This document shows, piece by piece, positions 36,375-45,562 of a stretch of 64,000 bases of DNA. The position numbers were made by a program, and so were the translations under genes. Positions within the stretch are counted from its first letter, which is position 1, and the number at the start of each line of letters is the position of its first letter. Source of the stretch: Caballeronia telluris (GTDB taxonomy: Bacteria; Pseudomonadota; Gammaproteobacteria; Burkholderiales; Burkholderiaceae). The notes beneath the pieces were generated by a model. That model did not search any database. It was not told where the DNA came from and saw only the letters and a list, made by a program, of their open reading frames with translations. The stretch covers positions 62,001 through 126,000 of the forward strand of contig NZ_FCNZ02000014.1 of the NCBI RefSeq assembly GCF_001544495.1. The letters run 5' to 3'.

Positions 36375-37373
36375 ATGGGCCACGAAGAGTTCATGTCGCA
36401 GGAGGAGGTCGATGCCCTCCTCAAGGGCGTCACCGGCGAAGTCGACCAGGTTTCCGACGAAACCAAGCCGACCGGCGTGCGCCCGTACAACATCGCGACG
36501 CAGGAACGCATCGTCCGCGGCCGGATGCCCGGCCTCGAAATCATCAACGACCGCTTCGCGCGACTCATGCGCGTCGGCATTTTCAACTTCATGCGGCGTT
36601 CGGCGGAAATCTCCGTCGGGCCGGTGAAGGTGCAGAAGTACAGCGAATTCACCCGCAACCTGCCGATCCCGACCAACCTGAACCTGGTCCATGTGAAGCC
36701 GTTGCGCGGCACGTCGCTCTTCGTCTTCGACCCGAACCTCGTGTTCTTCGTCGTCGACAACCTGTTCGGCGGCGACGGACGGTTTCATACGCGCGTCGAA
36801 GGCCGCGAGTTCACGCAGACCGAGCAGCGCATCATCAGCAAGCTCTTGAGCCTCGTGTTCGAGCACTACTCCGCGTCGTGGAAGAGCGTGCGTCCGTTGC
36901 AGTTCGAACACGTGCGCTCGGAAATGCACACGCAGTTCGCGAACGTCGCGACGCCCAACGAGATCGTGATCGTCACGCAGTTCTCGATCGAGTTCGGCAC
37001 GACGGGCGGCACGCTGCACATCTGCATGCCGTACTCGATGATCGAGCCGATCCGCGACGTGCTCTCCTCGCCGATCCAGGGCGAAGCGCTCGAAGTGGAC
37101 CGCCGCTGGGTGCGCGTGCTGTCGCAGCAGGTGCAGACGGCCGAAGTCGAAGTGACCGTCGATCTCGCGGAGATCCGCTCCTCGTTCGAGCAGCTTCTGA
37201 ACATGCGGGTCGGCGACGTGCTGCCGATCAACGTGCCCGAAACCGTGGTCGCGAAGGTGGACGGCGTGCCGGTGATGGAATGCGGTTACGGAATTTTCAA
37301 TGGTCAATATGCGTTGCGCGTGCAGAAGATGGTCAGCGCAACGGACACGCTGAAGGAAGGTGGATATGAGTGA
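36375..37373 (+). CDS. fliM: Flagellar motor switch protein FliM
   Basis: A protein of 332 residues. The N-terminal CheY-P-binding peptide (MSQEEVDALLKGV) is at about 7-19, the middle CheC-like domain binds FliG, and the C-terminal SpoA domain (VDLAEIRSSFEQLLNMRVGDVLPI) stacks with FliN. AAGGA precedes the ATG. The stop overlaps fliN. Confidence 0.96.
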   Translation: MGHEEFMSQEEVDALLKGVTGEVDQVSDETKPTGVRPYNIATQERIVRGRMPGLEIINDRFARLMRVGIFNFMRRSAEISVGPVKVQKYSEFTRNLPIPTNLNLVHVKPLRGTSLFVFDPNLVFFVVDNLFGGDGRFHTRVEGREFTQTEQRIISKLLSLVFEHYSASWKSVRPLQFEHVRSEMHTQFANVATPNEIVIVTQFSIEFGTTGGTLHICMPYSMIEPIRDVLSSPIQGEALEVDRRWVRVLSQQVQTAEVEVTVDLAEIRSSFEQLLNMRVGDVLPINVPETVVAKVDGVPVMECGYGIFNGQYALRVQKMVSATDTLKEGGYE

Positions 37374-37827
37374 CTTGATGGAAGAAGGCACGTTGCCCGG
37401 CGCGGCCGGTCTCGGCAACACGCTGAACACGCTGAAAACCGAGGACGAAATGGCGATGGACGACTGGGCAAGCGCGCTTGCCGAACAGAATGGCAACGAG
37501 ACGCCGGCGGCATCGACGGCCGGCGTGTTTCAGCCGCTCTCGAAGGCCGCTACGCTTTCGACGCCCAACGATATCGACATGATCCTCGACATCCCCGTGC
37601 AGATGACGGTGGAACTCGGGCGCACGAAGATCGCGATCCGCAACCTGCTGCAACTGGCGCAGGGTTCGGTCGTGGAGCTGGACGGCATGGCCGGCGAGCC
37701 GATGGACGTGCTCGTGAACGGTTGCCTCATCGCGCAGGGCGAAGTGGTTGTGGTGAACGACAAGTTCGGCATTCGCCTGACCGACATCATCACGCCGTCC
37801 GAACGCATCCGGAAGCTGAATCGATGA
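37366..37827 (+). CDS. fliN: Flagellar motor switch protein FliN
   Basis: A protein of 153 residues. The acidic N-terminal half (EDEMAMDDWASALAEQ) precedes a SpoA domain (ILDIPVQMTVELGRTKIAIRNLLQLAQGSVVELD). It forms the bottom of the C-ring and the docking site for FliH. The ATG at 37366 with GGAAGG 5 nt upstream is preferred to the GTG two codons earlier. It overlaps fliM by 8 bp and fliO by 4 bp. Confidence 0.95.
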   Translation: MSDLMEEGTLPGAAGLGNTLNTLKTEDEMAMDDWASALAEQNGNETPAASTAGVFQPLSKAATLSTPNDIDMILDIPVQMTVELGRTKIAIRNLLQLAQGSVVELDGMAGEPMDVLVNGCLIAQGEVVVVNDKFGIRLTDIITPSERIRKLNR

Positions 37828-38339
37828 AACGCCTCGCCGTCGCGCTCGCCGCTGCCGCGCCGCTCCTCGCACGTGCCGCCGACATGAACGCCGTCAACCA
37901 CGCCGCGCAGATCGCATCGAACGTCGGCGCGGGGACGGCCGTGCCGTCGCTCGGTTTCGGCGCGGTGCTGCAGACCCTCTTCGGTCTCGTCATCGTCATC
38001 GGCTTCGTGTTCGGCTGCGCATGGCTCGCCCGCAAGTTCGGCTATCAGGGCGGCAAGCGCAGCGGGCTCGTGAAGGTCGTGGGCGGCGCGTCGCTCGGTA
38101 GCAAGGAGCGCGTCGCGGTCGTCGAGATCGGCGATACGTGGCTCGTCGTCGGCGCGGGTCCGGGCAACGTGCGGCTTCTGCACACGATGCCCGCGGGATC
38201 GGCCGAGGCAGCTGCAACCGGTGTTGAAACGCCGGCGCCCACGCAAACGTTGCAAGGCACGTTCGGTCAACGGTTTCGCGACGCCCTCGCGGGCGAAGCC
38301 ACAAAACGTCTGCAAAAATTCGCGGGCGGGAGCAAGTAA
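37824..38339 (+). CDS. fliO: Flagellar biosynthesis protein FliO
   Basis: A protein of 171 residues. A cleavable-looking N-terminal signal (ends ARAAD) is followed by a membrane helix (LFGLVIVIGFVFGCAWLARKF) and a small cytoplasmic FliO domain (VVGGASLGSKERVAVVEIGDTWLVVG). FliO helps assemble the FliP ring. It ends directly against fliP (TAA then ATG). Confidence 0.92.
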   Translation: MKRLAVALAAAAPLLARAADMNAVNHAAQIASNVGAGTAVPSLGFGAVLQTLFGLVIVIGFVFGCAWLARKFGYQGGKRSGLVKVVGGASLGSKERVAVVEIGDTWLVVGAGPGNVRLLHTMPAGSAEAAATGVETPAPTQTLQGTFGQRFRDALAGEATKRLQKFAGGSK

Positions 38340-39107
38340 ATGCAGGTCAGTCGTTTTATCGTGCGTGGTGTGAAGCTGGCGTTGCCGGTCGTGATCGCCG
38401 CCCTTCCCTACGCGGCGTTCGCACAAAGCACGGCGGGCTTGCCCGCCTTCAACACGAGCCCGGGTCCGAACGGCGGCACGACGTATTCGCTCAGCGTCCA
38501 GACGATGCTGCTGCTCACGATGCTGTCGTTCCTGCCCGCGATGGTGCTGATGATGACGAGCTTCACGCGCATCATCATCGTGCTCTCGCTGTTGCGGCAG
38601 GCGCTCGGCACGTCGAGCACGCCGCCGAACCAGGTGCTGGTCGGCCTTGCGCTTTTCCTCTCGATTTTCGTGATGTCGCCGGTGCTCGACCGCGCGTATA
38701 ACGACGCGTACAAGCCCTTCTCCGAAGGCACGATCACGATGGATCAGGCGATGCAGCGCGGCGTCGGACCGTTCAAGCAGTTCATGCTGCGCCAGACGCG
38801 CGAAACCGATCTCGCGCTCTTCGCGAAGATTTCCAAGGCGCCGCCGATGAACGGTCCCGAAGACGTGCCGCTGTCGCTCCTGGTGCCCTCGTTCGTCACG
38901 AGCGAGCTGAAGACGGGCTTCCAGATAGGCTTCACGATCTTCATTCCGTTTCTCATCATCGACATGGTGGTGGCGAGCGTGCTGATGTCGATGGGCATGA
39001 TGATGGTGTCGCCCGCGACGATCGCGCTGCCGTTCAAGCTGATGCTGTTCGTGCTCGTCGATGGCTGGCAGTTGCTGATCGGCTCGCTGGCACAGAGTTT
39101 CGTTTAA
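38340..39107 (+). CDS. fliP: Flagellar export gate protein FliP
   Basis: A protein of 255 residues. A signal peptide of about 28 residues is followed by four membrane helices. Family motifs include [29 protein letters not shown] and [13 protein letters not shown]. FliP forms the pentameric core of the export pore in the centre of the MS ring. It directly follows fliO. Confidence 0.97.
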   Translation: MQVSRFIVRGVKLALPVVIAALPYAAFAQSTAGLPAFNTSPGPNGGTTYSLSVQTMLLLTMLSFLPAMVLMMTSFTRIIIVLSLLRQALGTSSTPPNQVLVGLALFLSIFVMSPVLDRAYNDAYKPFSEGTITMDQAMQRGVGPFKQFMLRQTRETDLALFAKISKAPPMNGPEDVPLSLLVPSFVTSELKTGFQIGFTIFIPFLIIDMVVASVLMSMGMMMVSPATIALPFKLMLFVLVDGWQLLIGSLAQSFV

Positions 39108-39130
39108 GTTTCAATCAAGGAAGAAGGACG

Positions 39131-39400
39131 ATGACACCCGAATCCGTCATGTCGATGGCGCATCAGGCGATGTATGTTGCGCTACTGCTCGCCTCGCCGC
39201 TTCTGCTGGTCGCGCTGGTCGTCGGTCTGGTGGTGAGCCTCTTTCAGGCGGCCACGCAGATCAACGAATCGACGCTCTCGTTCATTCCGAAGCTGATCGC
39301 GGTGGCGGTGACGCTCGTGATCGCCGGGCCCTGGATGCTCACGACGCTGCTCGACTACATGCGCCACGTCTTCACGATCACGCCCGCGATCACCGGCTGA
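39131..39400 (+). CDS. fliQ: Flagellar export gate protein FliQ
   Basis: A protein of 89 residues with two membrane helices and the conserved centre VVSLFQAATQINESTLSFIPK. Four copies pack around the FliP ring. AGAAGGA is present before the ATG; the gap from fliP is 23 bp. Confidence 0.97.
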   Translation: MTPESVMSMAHQAMYVALLLASPLLLVALVVGLVVSLFQAATQINESTLSFIPKLIAVAVTLVIAGPWMLTTLLDYMRHVFTITPAITG

Positions 39401-39410
39401 TCCTGCTCCG

Positions 39411-40202
39411 ATGTTCTCCGTCACTTACGCGCAGCTCAACGTCTGGCTCACGTCTTTCCTGTGGCCGTTCGTGCGCATCCTCGCACTGATCGCGACGGCG
39501 CCCGTTCTGAGCCATCTCGCGACGCCGATGCGCGTGAAGATCGGCCTCGCCGGCTTCATTGCGCTGATCGTCGCGCCGACGCTCGAAGCGATGCCGCAAG
39601 TCACCGTCTTCTCGGCGGATGGCGTGTGGATCATCATCAACCAGTTCCTGATCGGCGCGGCGCTCGGCATGACGATGCAGATTGCGTTCGCCGCGATCGA
39701 TGCGGCGGGCGAGTTCATCGGGCAGCAGATGGGGCTCGGCTTCGCATCGCTCTACGACCCCCGCGCGGGCGGCAATGCGGTGGTGATCTCGCGCTATCTG
39801 AACACGATCGCGACGCTTGCCTTTCTCGTGTTCGACGGCCATTTGCAGATGATGAGTGCGCTCGTCAATTCGTTCCAGAGCGTGCCGATCGGCGCGAATG
39901 TGCTTGGCGCGGTCGTGCATGCGCAGGGCTGGCGGACGCTGGCATCGTATGGATCGAGCGTGTTTTCGACGGGGTTGCTGCTTTCGTTGCCCGTGGTCGC
40001 CGCGCTGCTGATCTCCAATCTCGCGCTCGGTATTCTCAATCGCGCGGCGCCGCAGATCGGTATCTTCCAGGTGGGGTTTCCGGTGACGATGCTCGTCGGG
40101 TTGCTGCTCATCCAGCTCATGATTCCCAATCTGATTCCGTTCTTTCAGCGGGTTTTTGAAAGCGGGATTTCGCAGATGGGGCGCGTTGCGGGGGGGATGT
40201 GA
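39411..40202 (+). CDS. fliR: Flagellar export gate protein FliR
   Basis: A protein of 263 residues, highly hydrophobic, with FliR blocks FLWPFVRILALIATAPVL, FVFDGHLQMMSALVNSF-like sequence and LALGILNRAAPQIGIFQVGFP. It plugs and completes the FliPQR pore. No clear Shine-Dalgarno sequence is visible, and it starts 10 bp after fliQ, so coupling is likely. It is the last gene of the fliL operon; a long palindromic element follows. Confidence 0.96.
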   Translation: MFSVTYAQLNVWLTSFLWPFVRILALIATAPVLSHLATPMRVKIGLAGFIALIVAPTLEAMPQVTVFSADGVWIIINQFLIGAALGMTMQIAFAAIDAAGEFIGQQMGLGFASLYDPRAGGNAVVISRYLNTIATLAFLVFDGHLQMMSALVNSFQSVPIGANVLGAVVHAQGWRTLASYGSSVFSTGLLLSLPVVAALLISNLALGILNRAAPQIGIFQVGFPVTMLVGLLLIQLMIPNLIPFFQRVFESGISQMGRVAGGM

Positions 40203-40231
40203 GGGTTGGGGGCGACGGCCTCAGCTTCTGG

Positions 40232-40811
40232 GGAACTTGGTTTCTTAGTGGTCTGTTCGCTCTGCGCCTGTGCGGGGCGGGACTAACTTTCTTTGCAGCA
40301 GCAAAGAAAGCAGCTTTTCTGGCAGCAGTCCCAGAGCGTCAACGCACTCGCAGAACTGACTGGCGCAGCGCCTAAGTGTCACCCTCAAACATCCACGCAG
40401 CTAGGTGCGCGGACACACTGCCATCTCCTGCACTTACACGGAGTGGTATGCACTCCGTTCAGCTCCGTCCGCGCTTCGCTCGAACGAGGGGCACAACAAA
40501 AACCACCGGTTTTTAACCTCAACCGTGAAGCTCAACCGCGAGACTGATGTACCCGTCGTCCAGCGAAGCGAAAACGGATGAATGACTGCTGTGCCAATCC
40601 ATTCACTGTGCGACGACACAGTGGTTAATCGCCCAGGCCCCACTTGTTCTTTGAGGGCGACGCTTAGGCGGTATGTCCACTCAGTACTTCAAGAGCGTTG
40701 CCGGCTTTTAAACTGCTGTCTGAAAAAGCTGCTTTCTTTGCGCTAGCCAAAGAAAGTAAGTCCCGCCCCGGACAGGGGCAGTGCTAATAGACCAACGCGA
40801 ATCCAAGTTCC
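40232..40811. repeat. 580-bp imperfect palindromic element between fliR and flgL
   Basis: The sequence from GGAACTTGG (40232) to CCAAGTTCC (40803) folds back on itself. Arms of about 170 nt match with gaps: GGGGCGGGACT and CTTTCTTTGC near 40274-40296 pair with their complements near 40738-40775; GCAAAGAAAGCAGCTTTT pairs with AAAGCTGCTTTCTTTGC; GCCTAAG with CCCTCAAA near 40370 pairs with TTTGAGGG…CTTAGGC near 40655. The centre holds two further hairpins (ACGGAGTG/CACTCCGT at 40438-40458, and AAAAACC/GGTTTTT at 40498-40514). Open frames inside are short and unconvincing. It looks like two diverged inverted copies of a dispersed repeat, or a non-autonomous element. The surrounding 670 bp hold no gene. 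Confidence 0.7.
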
Positions 40812-40875
40812 ACGAGAACGCCGGCGCATCAAACGGGTGCTCACCGACCCACCCCCTCAGCGCCAGCAACAACCC

Positions 40876-42108
40876 TCACCCGCTGATGTAATCAAACAAC
40901 GACATCTTCTGAATCTGCGAGAACGCCATCTGCGCGCCTTGCAGCGCGTTCTGCGTCAACTCGTACTGACTGATCGCCGAAACCAGATTGATGCTCGTCA
41001 GATCCGCGAGATTGCTCGCCGTCTGCGTCGCCGTGGTCTGCATCGAGGTCTGCGTCGCCGTCACTTCCTGCTCGCGACCGCCCACCGTCGCCTGCACGGA
41101 GAGCACGTTGTTGAACGAGTTGTCGATCTTGGTGCTCGCCGTCGTCAACGCGTTGGAAAGCGAGGCCTTCTGCGCTTCCGTACCGGTCGGCTGCTTCAGC
41201 GCGTTCACGAGATTGTCGAGCGTCGCGAAGATGTCCGTGCCCGACGACGCAGCCGGCCCCACGCTGAACGTGTCGCCGTCCGAGGGCGTGCCGTCGAGCG
41301 TCACCTTCTCGCCGCCGAGCGTGATGTCGGTCTTGCCCGTGTAGGCCACCGGCGTGACAGGCGACCCGTCCGGCGACGGCGATACCGTATACGTCGAGCT
41401 GCCGTCCGACGACGAAACGGCGAACGCAATCGTGTAGCTCTTCGCGTTGGCCGCGTTCGACGTATCCGTCACGCTGACGCTGCTGATCGTGCCCGAGCCC
41501 TTGTTCGCGCTTCCCGCAGCCGAGACAGGCTTGCTTTCCGTCGGCGACACGCTCTGGAAAACCGACGCACCCGTATCCCCGACGTTGATCGTGCGGCCGT
41601 CGTTCACCTGCACCTGACGCTGTCCGAGGTCGCCCGCATAGGTCGCGCCGACCCCCGACGCGTTGTCCGTGAACGCCGCCAAGCCGCTCTTGAAGCCGGC
41701 AAAGATGGAGTTGCCGTTGCTGTCGGTGGTGTTCGCGAGGTTCATCAGCTGATCGCGATAACCTTTGATCTGGTCGGCGATCGACGAGCGGTTCGCGTCG
41801 TTGAGCGAAGCGTCGCCGGCGCGCACGATCTGCGTCTGGATGCTTTGCAGCACGCCGCTCACGCTGGACAGCGTCGAGTCCTCCTGCTGCAGCGACGAGA
41901 GCGCCGTGCTCTGGTTCGTCGCGTACTGCGACAGCGCCGCGGTCTTGATGGTCAGCTGCACCGCCTGCGCCGCGCCGAGCGGATCGTCGGACGAGGTCTG
42001 CAGCCGGTTGCCGGATGAAATCTGCGCGTACATCGACGCGAGCGAACTCTGCTGATCGCTCATCGTCTGGACGTTCATCGTGAAATACTGGGAGCTGGAA
42101 ATGCGCAT
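40876..42108 (-). CDS. flgL: Flagellar hook-filament junction protein FlgL (HAP3)
   Basis: A protein of 410 residues. The N-terminal flagellin-like helix starts MRISSSQYFTMNVQTM and the C-terminal helical block ends ELTQNALQGAQMAFSQIQKMSLFDYI, as in FlgL. The middle is a Ser/Thr/Asp-rich domain. It joins hook to filament with FlgK. It lies 11 bp downstream of flgK and shares its late promoter. Confidence 0.94.
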   Translation of the reverse strand: MRISSSQYFTMNVQTMSDQQSSLASMYAQISSGNRLQTSSDDPLGAAQAVQLTIKTAALSQYATNQSTALSSLQQEDSTLSSVSGVLQSIQTQIVRAGDASLNDANRSSIADQIKGYRDQLMNLANTTDSNGNSIFAGFKSGLAAFTDNASGVGATYAGDLGQRQVQVNDGRTINVGDTGASVFQSVSPTESKPVSAAGSANKGSGTISSVSVTDTSNAANAKSYTIAFAVSSSDGSSTYTVSPSPDGSPVTPVAYTGKTDITLGGEKVTLDGTPSDGDTFSVGPAASSGTDIFATLDNLVNALKQPTGTEAQKASLSNALTTASTKIDNSFNNVLSVQATVGGREQEVTATQTSMQTTATQTASNLADLTSINLVSAISQYELTQNALQGAQMAFSQIQKMSLFDYISG

Positions 42109-42119
42109 CGCTATGTGCC

Positions 42120-44057
42120 TCAGTTGAAGATGCCGAGCAGCGTCTGGAACAGCGACGACGCTGTCTGGATCACCTTGCTGTTCGCCTGATAGAGCTGCTG
42201 GTACTGCATCAGATTCGCCGCTTCCTCGTTCAGGTTCACGCCGGAAACCGCCTGCTGCGCCGACGTCGCCTGGTTGAGCAGCGCGGTCTGCGCCGTGCTC
42301 GCGCTCTTCAGCTGGTTCGTGTCGTTGCCGATCTGGTTCACGTAGTTCGCGTAGGAACTCGTGAGCGTGTCGGTGCCGCCGTTCATGCTCTTCGCCGTGA
42401 TGAGATTCGACATCGCGAGCGCGTTGCTGCCGTCGCTCGTGCCGCCCGCGTTGGGCGTGACGTTGAACGCGTCCTTGTCGGCGGGCTTGCCGGTGAGGGT
42501 CGCCGAGACGCCGTTCGACGTGACCGTCAGCCCCTTCGACGAATCGTAGGGAATCGTCTGGCCCGCCGTGACGACGGTGGAGTCGGGCAGCGTGACATCG
42601 ACGTTCGACGTGAATCCGCCCGCTGCCGAGTCATACGTGAGCTTGATCGCGCTCGCGGTGTAGCCCGCGACCACCTTCGCCGACGAAATCGATGCCGTCC
42701 CCGCGTTGCCCGTCGCCGCCGACGTGAGCACGGGCGACGCCGCCGCCACCGCCGAAGGGCTGCTGTTCGAGAGCGCGAAGTTGTCGAGCGCTGCGCGCGT
42801 CGGCAGGATCGTGAACGAGTCGCCCGCGTTCATCGCGCCCGTCACCGAGATCTTGAGTCCGTTGATCGTGCCGCTCGTCGCCGGCGAGCTGAAGCTGCCG
42901 ACAGCCGTGCCGGTCGCGCGGTCCGCGAGCGTGTACTTCGAGCCGTCGAACGAGAGCGTGTAGTCGCCGGTCGTGGGCTGGGTGCCGTCGGCGAATGAAG
43001 CGCCGACGTCCGCCGTGCCGGTGTTGCGCGCGTTCGCGTAGATGGTCGGGCTGCCAGCCGTGAAGAGCGCACCGCCCTTGTTCCCGGTCAGATCGACGCC
43101 GAGTTCGTTCTGCTGGTTCAACTGCGCGGCGAAGCTCGTCGCGATCGCGCCGAGTTGCGCCTGCGCCGGGTCGAGCGTCTGGCTGCGGAAATCGAGCAGC
43201 CCGCCGACGACACCGCCCGACAACGCCGACTCAGAAACATATTGCGTCTGGGCGAGCGTCTGGGCGGAGCCGTCGCTGCTCTTGAACGCGATCGCCAGTT
43301 CGCTCGGATCGGACGCCGACGTCACCGCCTGCAAGCCATACTGCTTGCCGCCGACGACGAGCGGCTGCCCGTTGCCGATATACACGTTGTAGTTGCCGTC
43401 GGTCTGCACGACCTGCACGCCGACCATCGAACTAAGGTTCTGCACGGCGAGGTCGCGCTGATCGAGCAGCTGGTTGGGCGGCTGGCCCTGCGCGCTCGCG
43501 ATGTTGATCTGCTTGTTCAGATCGGCGATCTGCTGCGTGTAGCCGTTGATCTGCGTGACTGCGCTCGTCAATTGCGTGTTGACGCTCTGGCGCAACTGGT
43601 TGTATTGCGTGCCGGCCGTGGTGATCTGGTCCGCGAGCGTTTGCGCCGAGCTCACGAGCACCTGACGCGCCGACGTGCTGCTCGGCGAGCTCGCCACCGA
43701 CTGCATGCCGGTGAAGTAGCTGCTGATGCCCGCCGAAATCCCCTTCGTCGGATCGCCGACGAGGTTGTTCAGCTGCGAGATCAGCGAGTAGTAGGTGCTG
43801 GCGGCGCTGCTCGTCGACGTGGTGTTGTTGAGTTGCGTCGTCAGGTACTGGCTGTACGAGCGCGTGACGGTGGCCGTCTGCACGCCGTTGCCGAGAAAGC
43901 CCGAGCCGGTGTACTGGCCGGACGCTTCCTGGTACGACACCTTTTCGAGCGAGTAGCCGGGCGTCGCAGCGTTGCTGATGTTCTGTCCCGTCGTCGTCAG
44001 CCCCCACTGGGCTGCGTTGAGACCGCTGACGCCGATGTTGAAAATGTTGTTGGACAT
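42120..44057 (-). CDS. flgK: Flagellar hook-associated protein FlgK (HAP1)
   Basis: A protein of 645 residues. The N-terminus NIFNIGVSGLNAAQWGLTTTGQNISNAATPGYS is the canonical rod/hook-family motif; the C-terminus has VNLNEEAANLMQYQQLYQANSKVIQTA. The long Ser/Thr/Gly central domain fits FlgK. The ATG at 44057 is preferred because the family starts MSNN; the 51-residue extension reads across the promoter. The gene has a strong sigma-28 site upstream. Confidence 0.95.
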   Translation of the reverse strand: MSNNIFNIGVSGLNAAQWGLTTTGQNISNAATPGYSLEKVSYQEASGQYTGSGFLGNGVQTATVTRSYSQYLTTQLNNTTSTSSAASTYYSLISQLNNLVGDPTKGISAGISSYFTGMQSVASSPSSTSARQVLVSSAQTLADQITTAGTQYNQLRQSVNTQLTSAVTQINGYTQQIADLNKQINIASAQGQPPNQLLDQRDLAVQNLSSMVGVQVVQTDGNYNVYIGNGQPLVVGGKQYGLQAVTSASDPSELAIAFKSSDGSAQTLAQTQYVSESALSGGVVGGLLDFRSQTLDPAQAQLGAIATSFAAQLNQQNELGVDLTGNKGGALFTAGSPTIYANARNTGTADVGASFADGTQPTTGDYTLSFDGSKYTLADRATGTAVGSFSSPATSGTINGLKISVTGAMNAGDSFTILPTRAALDNFALSNSSPSAVAAASPVLTSAATGNAGTASISSAKVVAGYTASAIKLTYDSAAGGFTSNVDVTLPDSTVVTAGQTIPYDSSKGLTVTSNGVSATLTGKPADKDAFNVTPNAGGTSDGSNALAMSNLITAKSMNGGTDTLTSSYANYVNQIGNDTNQLKSASTAQTALLNQATSAQQAVSGVNLNEEAANLMQYQQLYQANSKVIQTASSLFQTLLGIFN

Positions 44058-44114
44058 GCGTGAATCCTGGTGAGGCGGCGTCACTCGGCCGCCGCTTGAC
44101 GAGAACTGCTCTAT

Positions 44115-44141
44115 ATATCGGCCGGATACGCACAAAGTTGA
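44115..44141 (-). promoter_or_regulatory. Sigma-28 (FliA) promoter of flgKL
   Basis: Minus strand TCAACTTT (44134-44141), 11-bp spacer, GCCGATAT (44115-44122), about 58 bp before flgK. Six of eight and seven of eight bases match TAAAGTTT-N11-GCCGATAA. Confidence 0.75.
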
Positions 44142-44386
44142 GCGCGAACGGGCGAAGCCTCGCTCCGGTCCTGGACATTCGCGCAAGGCGCTCGCTGATT
44201 CAGAACGCAAGACGCGATAGAGCCATTATCTGCACCGCGGCAGGCAAGCAATTCGGGAAGAAAAGGGGAAATGTGAGGCTAATTCGCGCGAATGACGGCG
44301 GTCGGGCGCCTTTTGGCGAGATGGCGCCCGGCGGCTGACGCGTGCAGCGATTATTTCGGATGCCGAATCAAGACCGCAAAAACCTG
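44142..44386. other. Gap upstream of the flgKL promoter
   Basis: No gene seen. It contains one inverted repeat, CGGGCGCC (44303-44310) with GGCGCCCG (44323-44330), of unknown role, and lies between the ycgR terminator and the flgK promoter. Confidence 0.4.
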
Positions 44387-44422
44387 TTAAAAAGCCGGGC
44401 AAGCCCGTGGGGCGCCCGGCTT
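44387..44422 (-). terminator. Intrinsic terminator after ycgR
   Basis: A perfect 9-bp stem AAGCCGGGC/GCCCGGCTT (44392-44400, 44414-44422) is followed on the minus strand by a T-run, about 57 bp past the ycgR stop. Confidence 0.82.
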
Positions 44423-44478
44423 GGAATTCGTCGTCGAGTTCGGGCGTGCGAAACGGCGCCGCAAGCCCGACGCGTCGT

Positions 44479-45231
44479 TCACTTCGCGAGCGACCGCCGC
44501 TTCATTTCGAGCTGCGTGATCAGCCGCTGCAACGTGTTCTCCGACGACCCCGGCAGCGAACCGAACTTGAACCCGAGCGTAAAGCGTCGATCGCCCTTCG
44601 CCGTCGTCGATTCACGATGCGACACGAGCTTGAGATCGAGCGTCACTTTGCCGGGCGTGCTGAAATGCAGATCGACGTCGTGCAGCGTGACGCCCATTTC
44701 CAGGTCCGCGACGCGCTCGTCCATCGTGCGCAGCGCGACGCCGCCGAGCGACAGATCGTGCACCTCGAAGCGAAAACGCTCGCCGCTCGGCAACTCGCCG
44801 CTGCAGATGTACGGATCGAGCACCGGCGCCTCGACGCGGAAATATTCGCGACGCTGCATGTAGTACAGCACCGGGGGGAAATCGGCTTCGAAGGCGGGCT
44901 GGCCTTCGAACAAGGTCTGGCGCGGCGTGCCCGTCGAGAACTCGACGCGAACGCCGTCCGGCGCCGCGTGGAAAACGAGCTTCGGTGCCGCGAGCACGAC
45001 GTGATTCTGGTCGGCCACGCCGCCCCAGTCGAAGGTGAACGTATGCGACGTCACGTCGACATCCAGAAGGCGCGTGACGATCTGGCCGCCGACATATTCG
45101 GCCGTCAGGAAATCCCCGCGATTGACCAGATTGCGCAGCGAGACGCCGATTTCGAGCGGCGTGCGCCGGCCGAAATCGACGGTATCTTCCTGGTCAGCAA
45201 CGTTGTAATCGTGCGTCTGATTGTTGTTCAT
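44479..45231 (-). CDS. ycgR: Flagellar brake protein YcgR (YcgR-N and PilZ domains)
   Basis: A protein of 250 residues. The N-terminal YcgR domain (about 25-120) is followed by a PilZ domain with the c-di-GMP-binding arginines in RREYFR (about 127-132) and the DLSLGG motif (about 159-164). On binding c-di-GMP, YcgR contacts the motor switch/stator and slows swimming. The ATG at 45231 is chosen over a GTG nine codons upstream; neither has a good Shine-Dalgarno sequence. A sigma-28-type promoter precedes it, as for ycgR in enterics. Confidence 0.88.
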   Translation of the reverse strand: MNNNQTHDYNVADQEDTVDFGRRTPLEIGVSLRNLVNRGDFLTAEYVGGQIVTRLLDVDVTSHTFTFDWGGVADQNHVVLAAPKLVFHAAPDGVRVEFSTGTPRQTLFEGQPAFEADFPPVLYYMQRREYFRVEAPVLDPYICSGELPSGERFRFEVHDLSLGGVALRTMDERVADLEMGVTLHDVDLHFSTPGKVTLDLKLVSHRESTTAKGDRRFTLGFKFGSLPGSSENTLQRLITQLEMKRRSLAK

Positions 45232-45562
45232 GGTGCGAGCCGTGTTCGTTTTGCTCACGCGTGGCCGCGTTTGCAGGCACCGCGCGTCGGGCCGGATCGC
45301 GTCGATCCGGTACCTCGGTATTCAGGTTTAGCGGCAGTTCCGTAGAAAAATTAAGGGCCTGCTGCGAAAAATTTCCTCGTTTCGACGCCGATCCGATGTG
45401 CAACGTTTGCGCGCCCCTATTCTGCCCGACGCGCCGCGCCGATACGGCACGCCCGGCCCGCGTGCCGATAAAGCCCTTTATGCCGGTCAGCGTATGAATG
45501 CGTCCGTGCCGAAACGCGCATGGTGCAGCGCCAATAAGCAAGCGTCACGCCAGTCATCCCGG
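45232..45562. other. ycgR leader and flgJ 3' flank
   Basis: 331 bp without a convincing gene. It contains the sigma-28 site at 45328-45354. The rest shows only short frames. Confidence 0.4.
45328..45354 (-). promoter_or_regulatory. Sigma-28 (FliA) promoter of ycgR
   Basis: Minus strand TTAATTTT (45347-45354), 11-bp spacer, GCCGCTAA (45328-45335), about 97 bp before the ycgR ATG. Six of eight and seven of eight bases match the FliA consensus. Confidence 0.65.

Noticed and set aside
40434-40643. Short minus-strand ORF inside the palindromic element
   Set aside because: No ribosome site and no domain; similar short ORFs are expected in a dispersed repeat, so not called as a gene.
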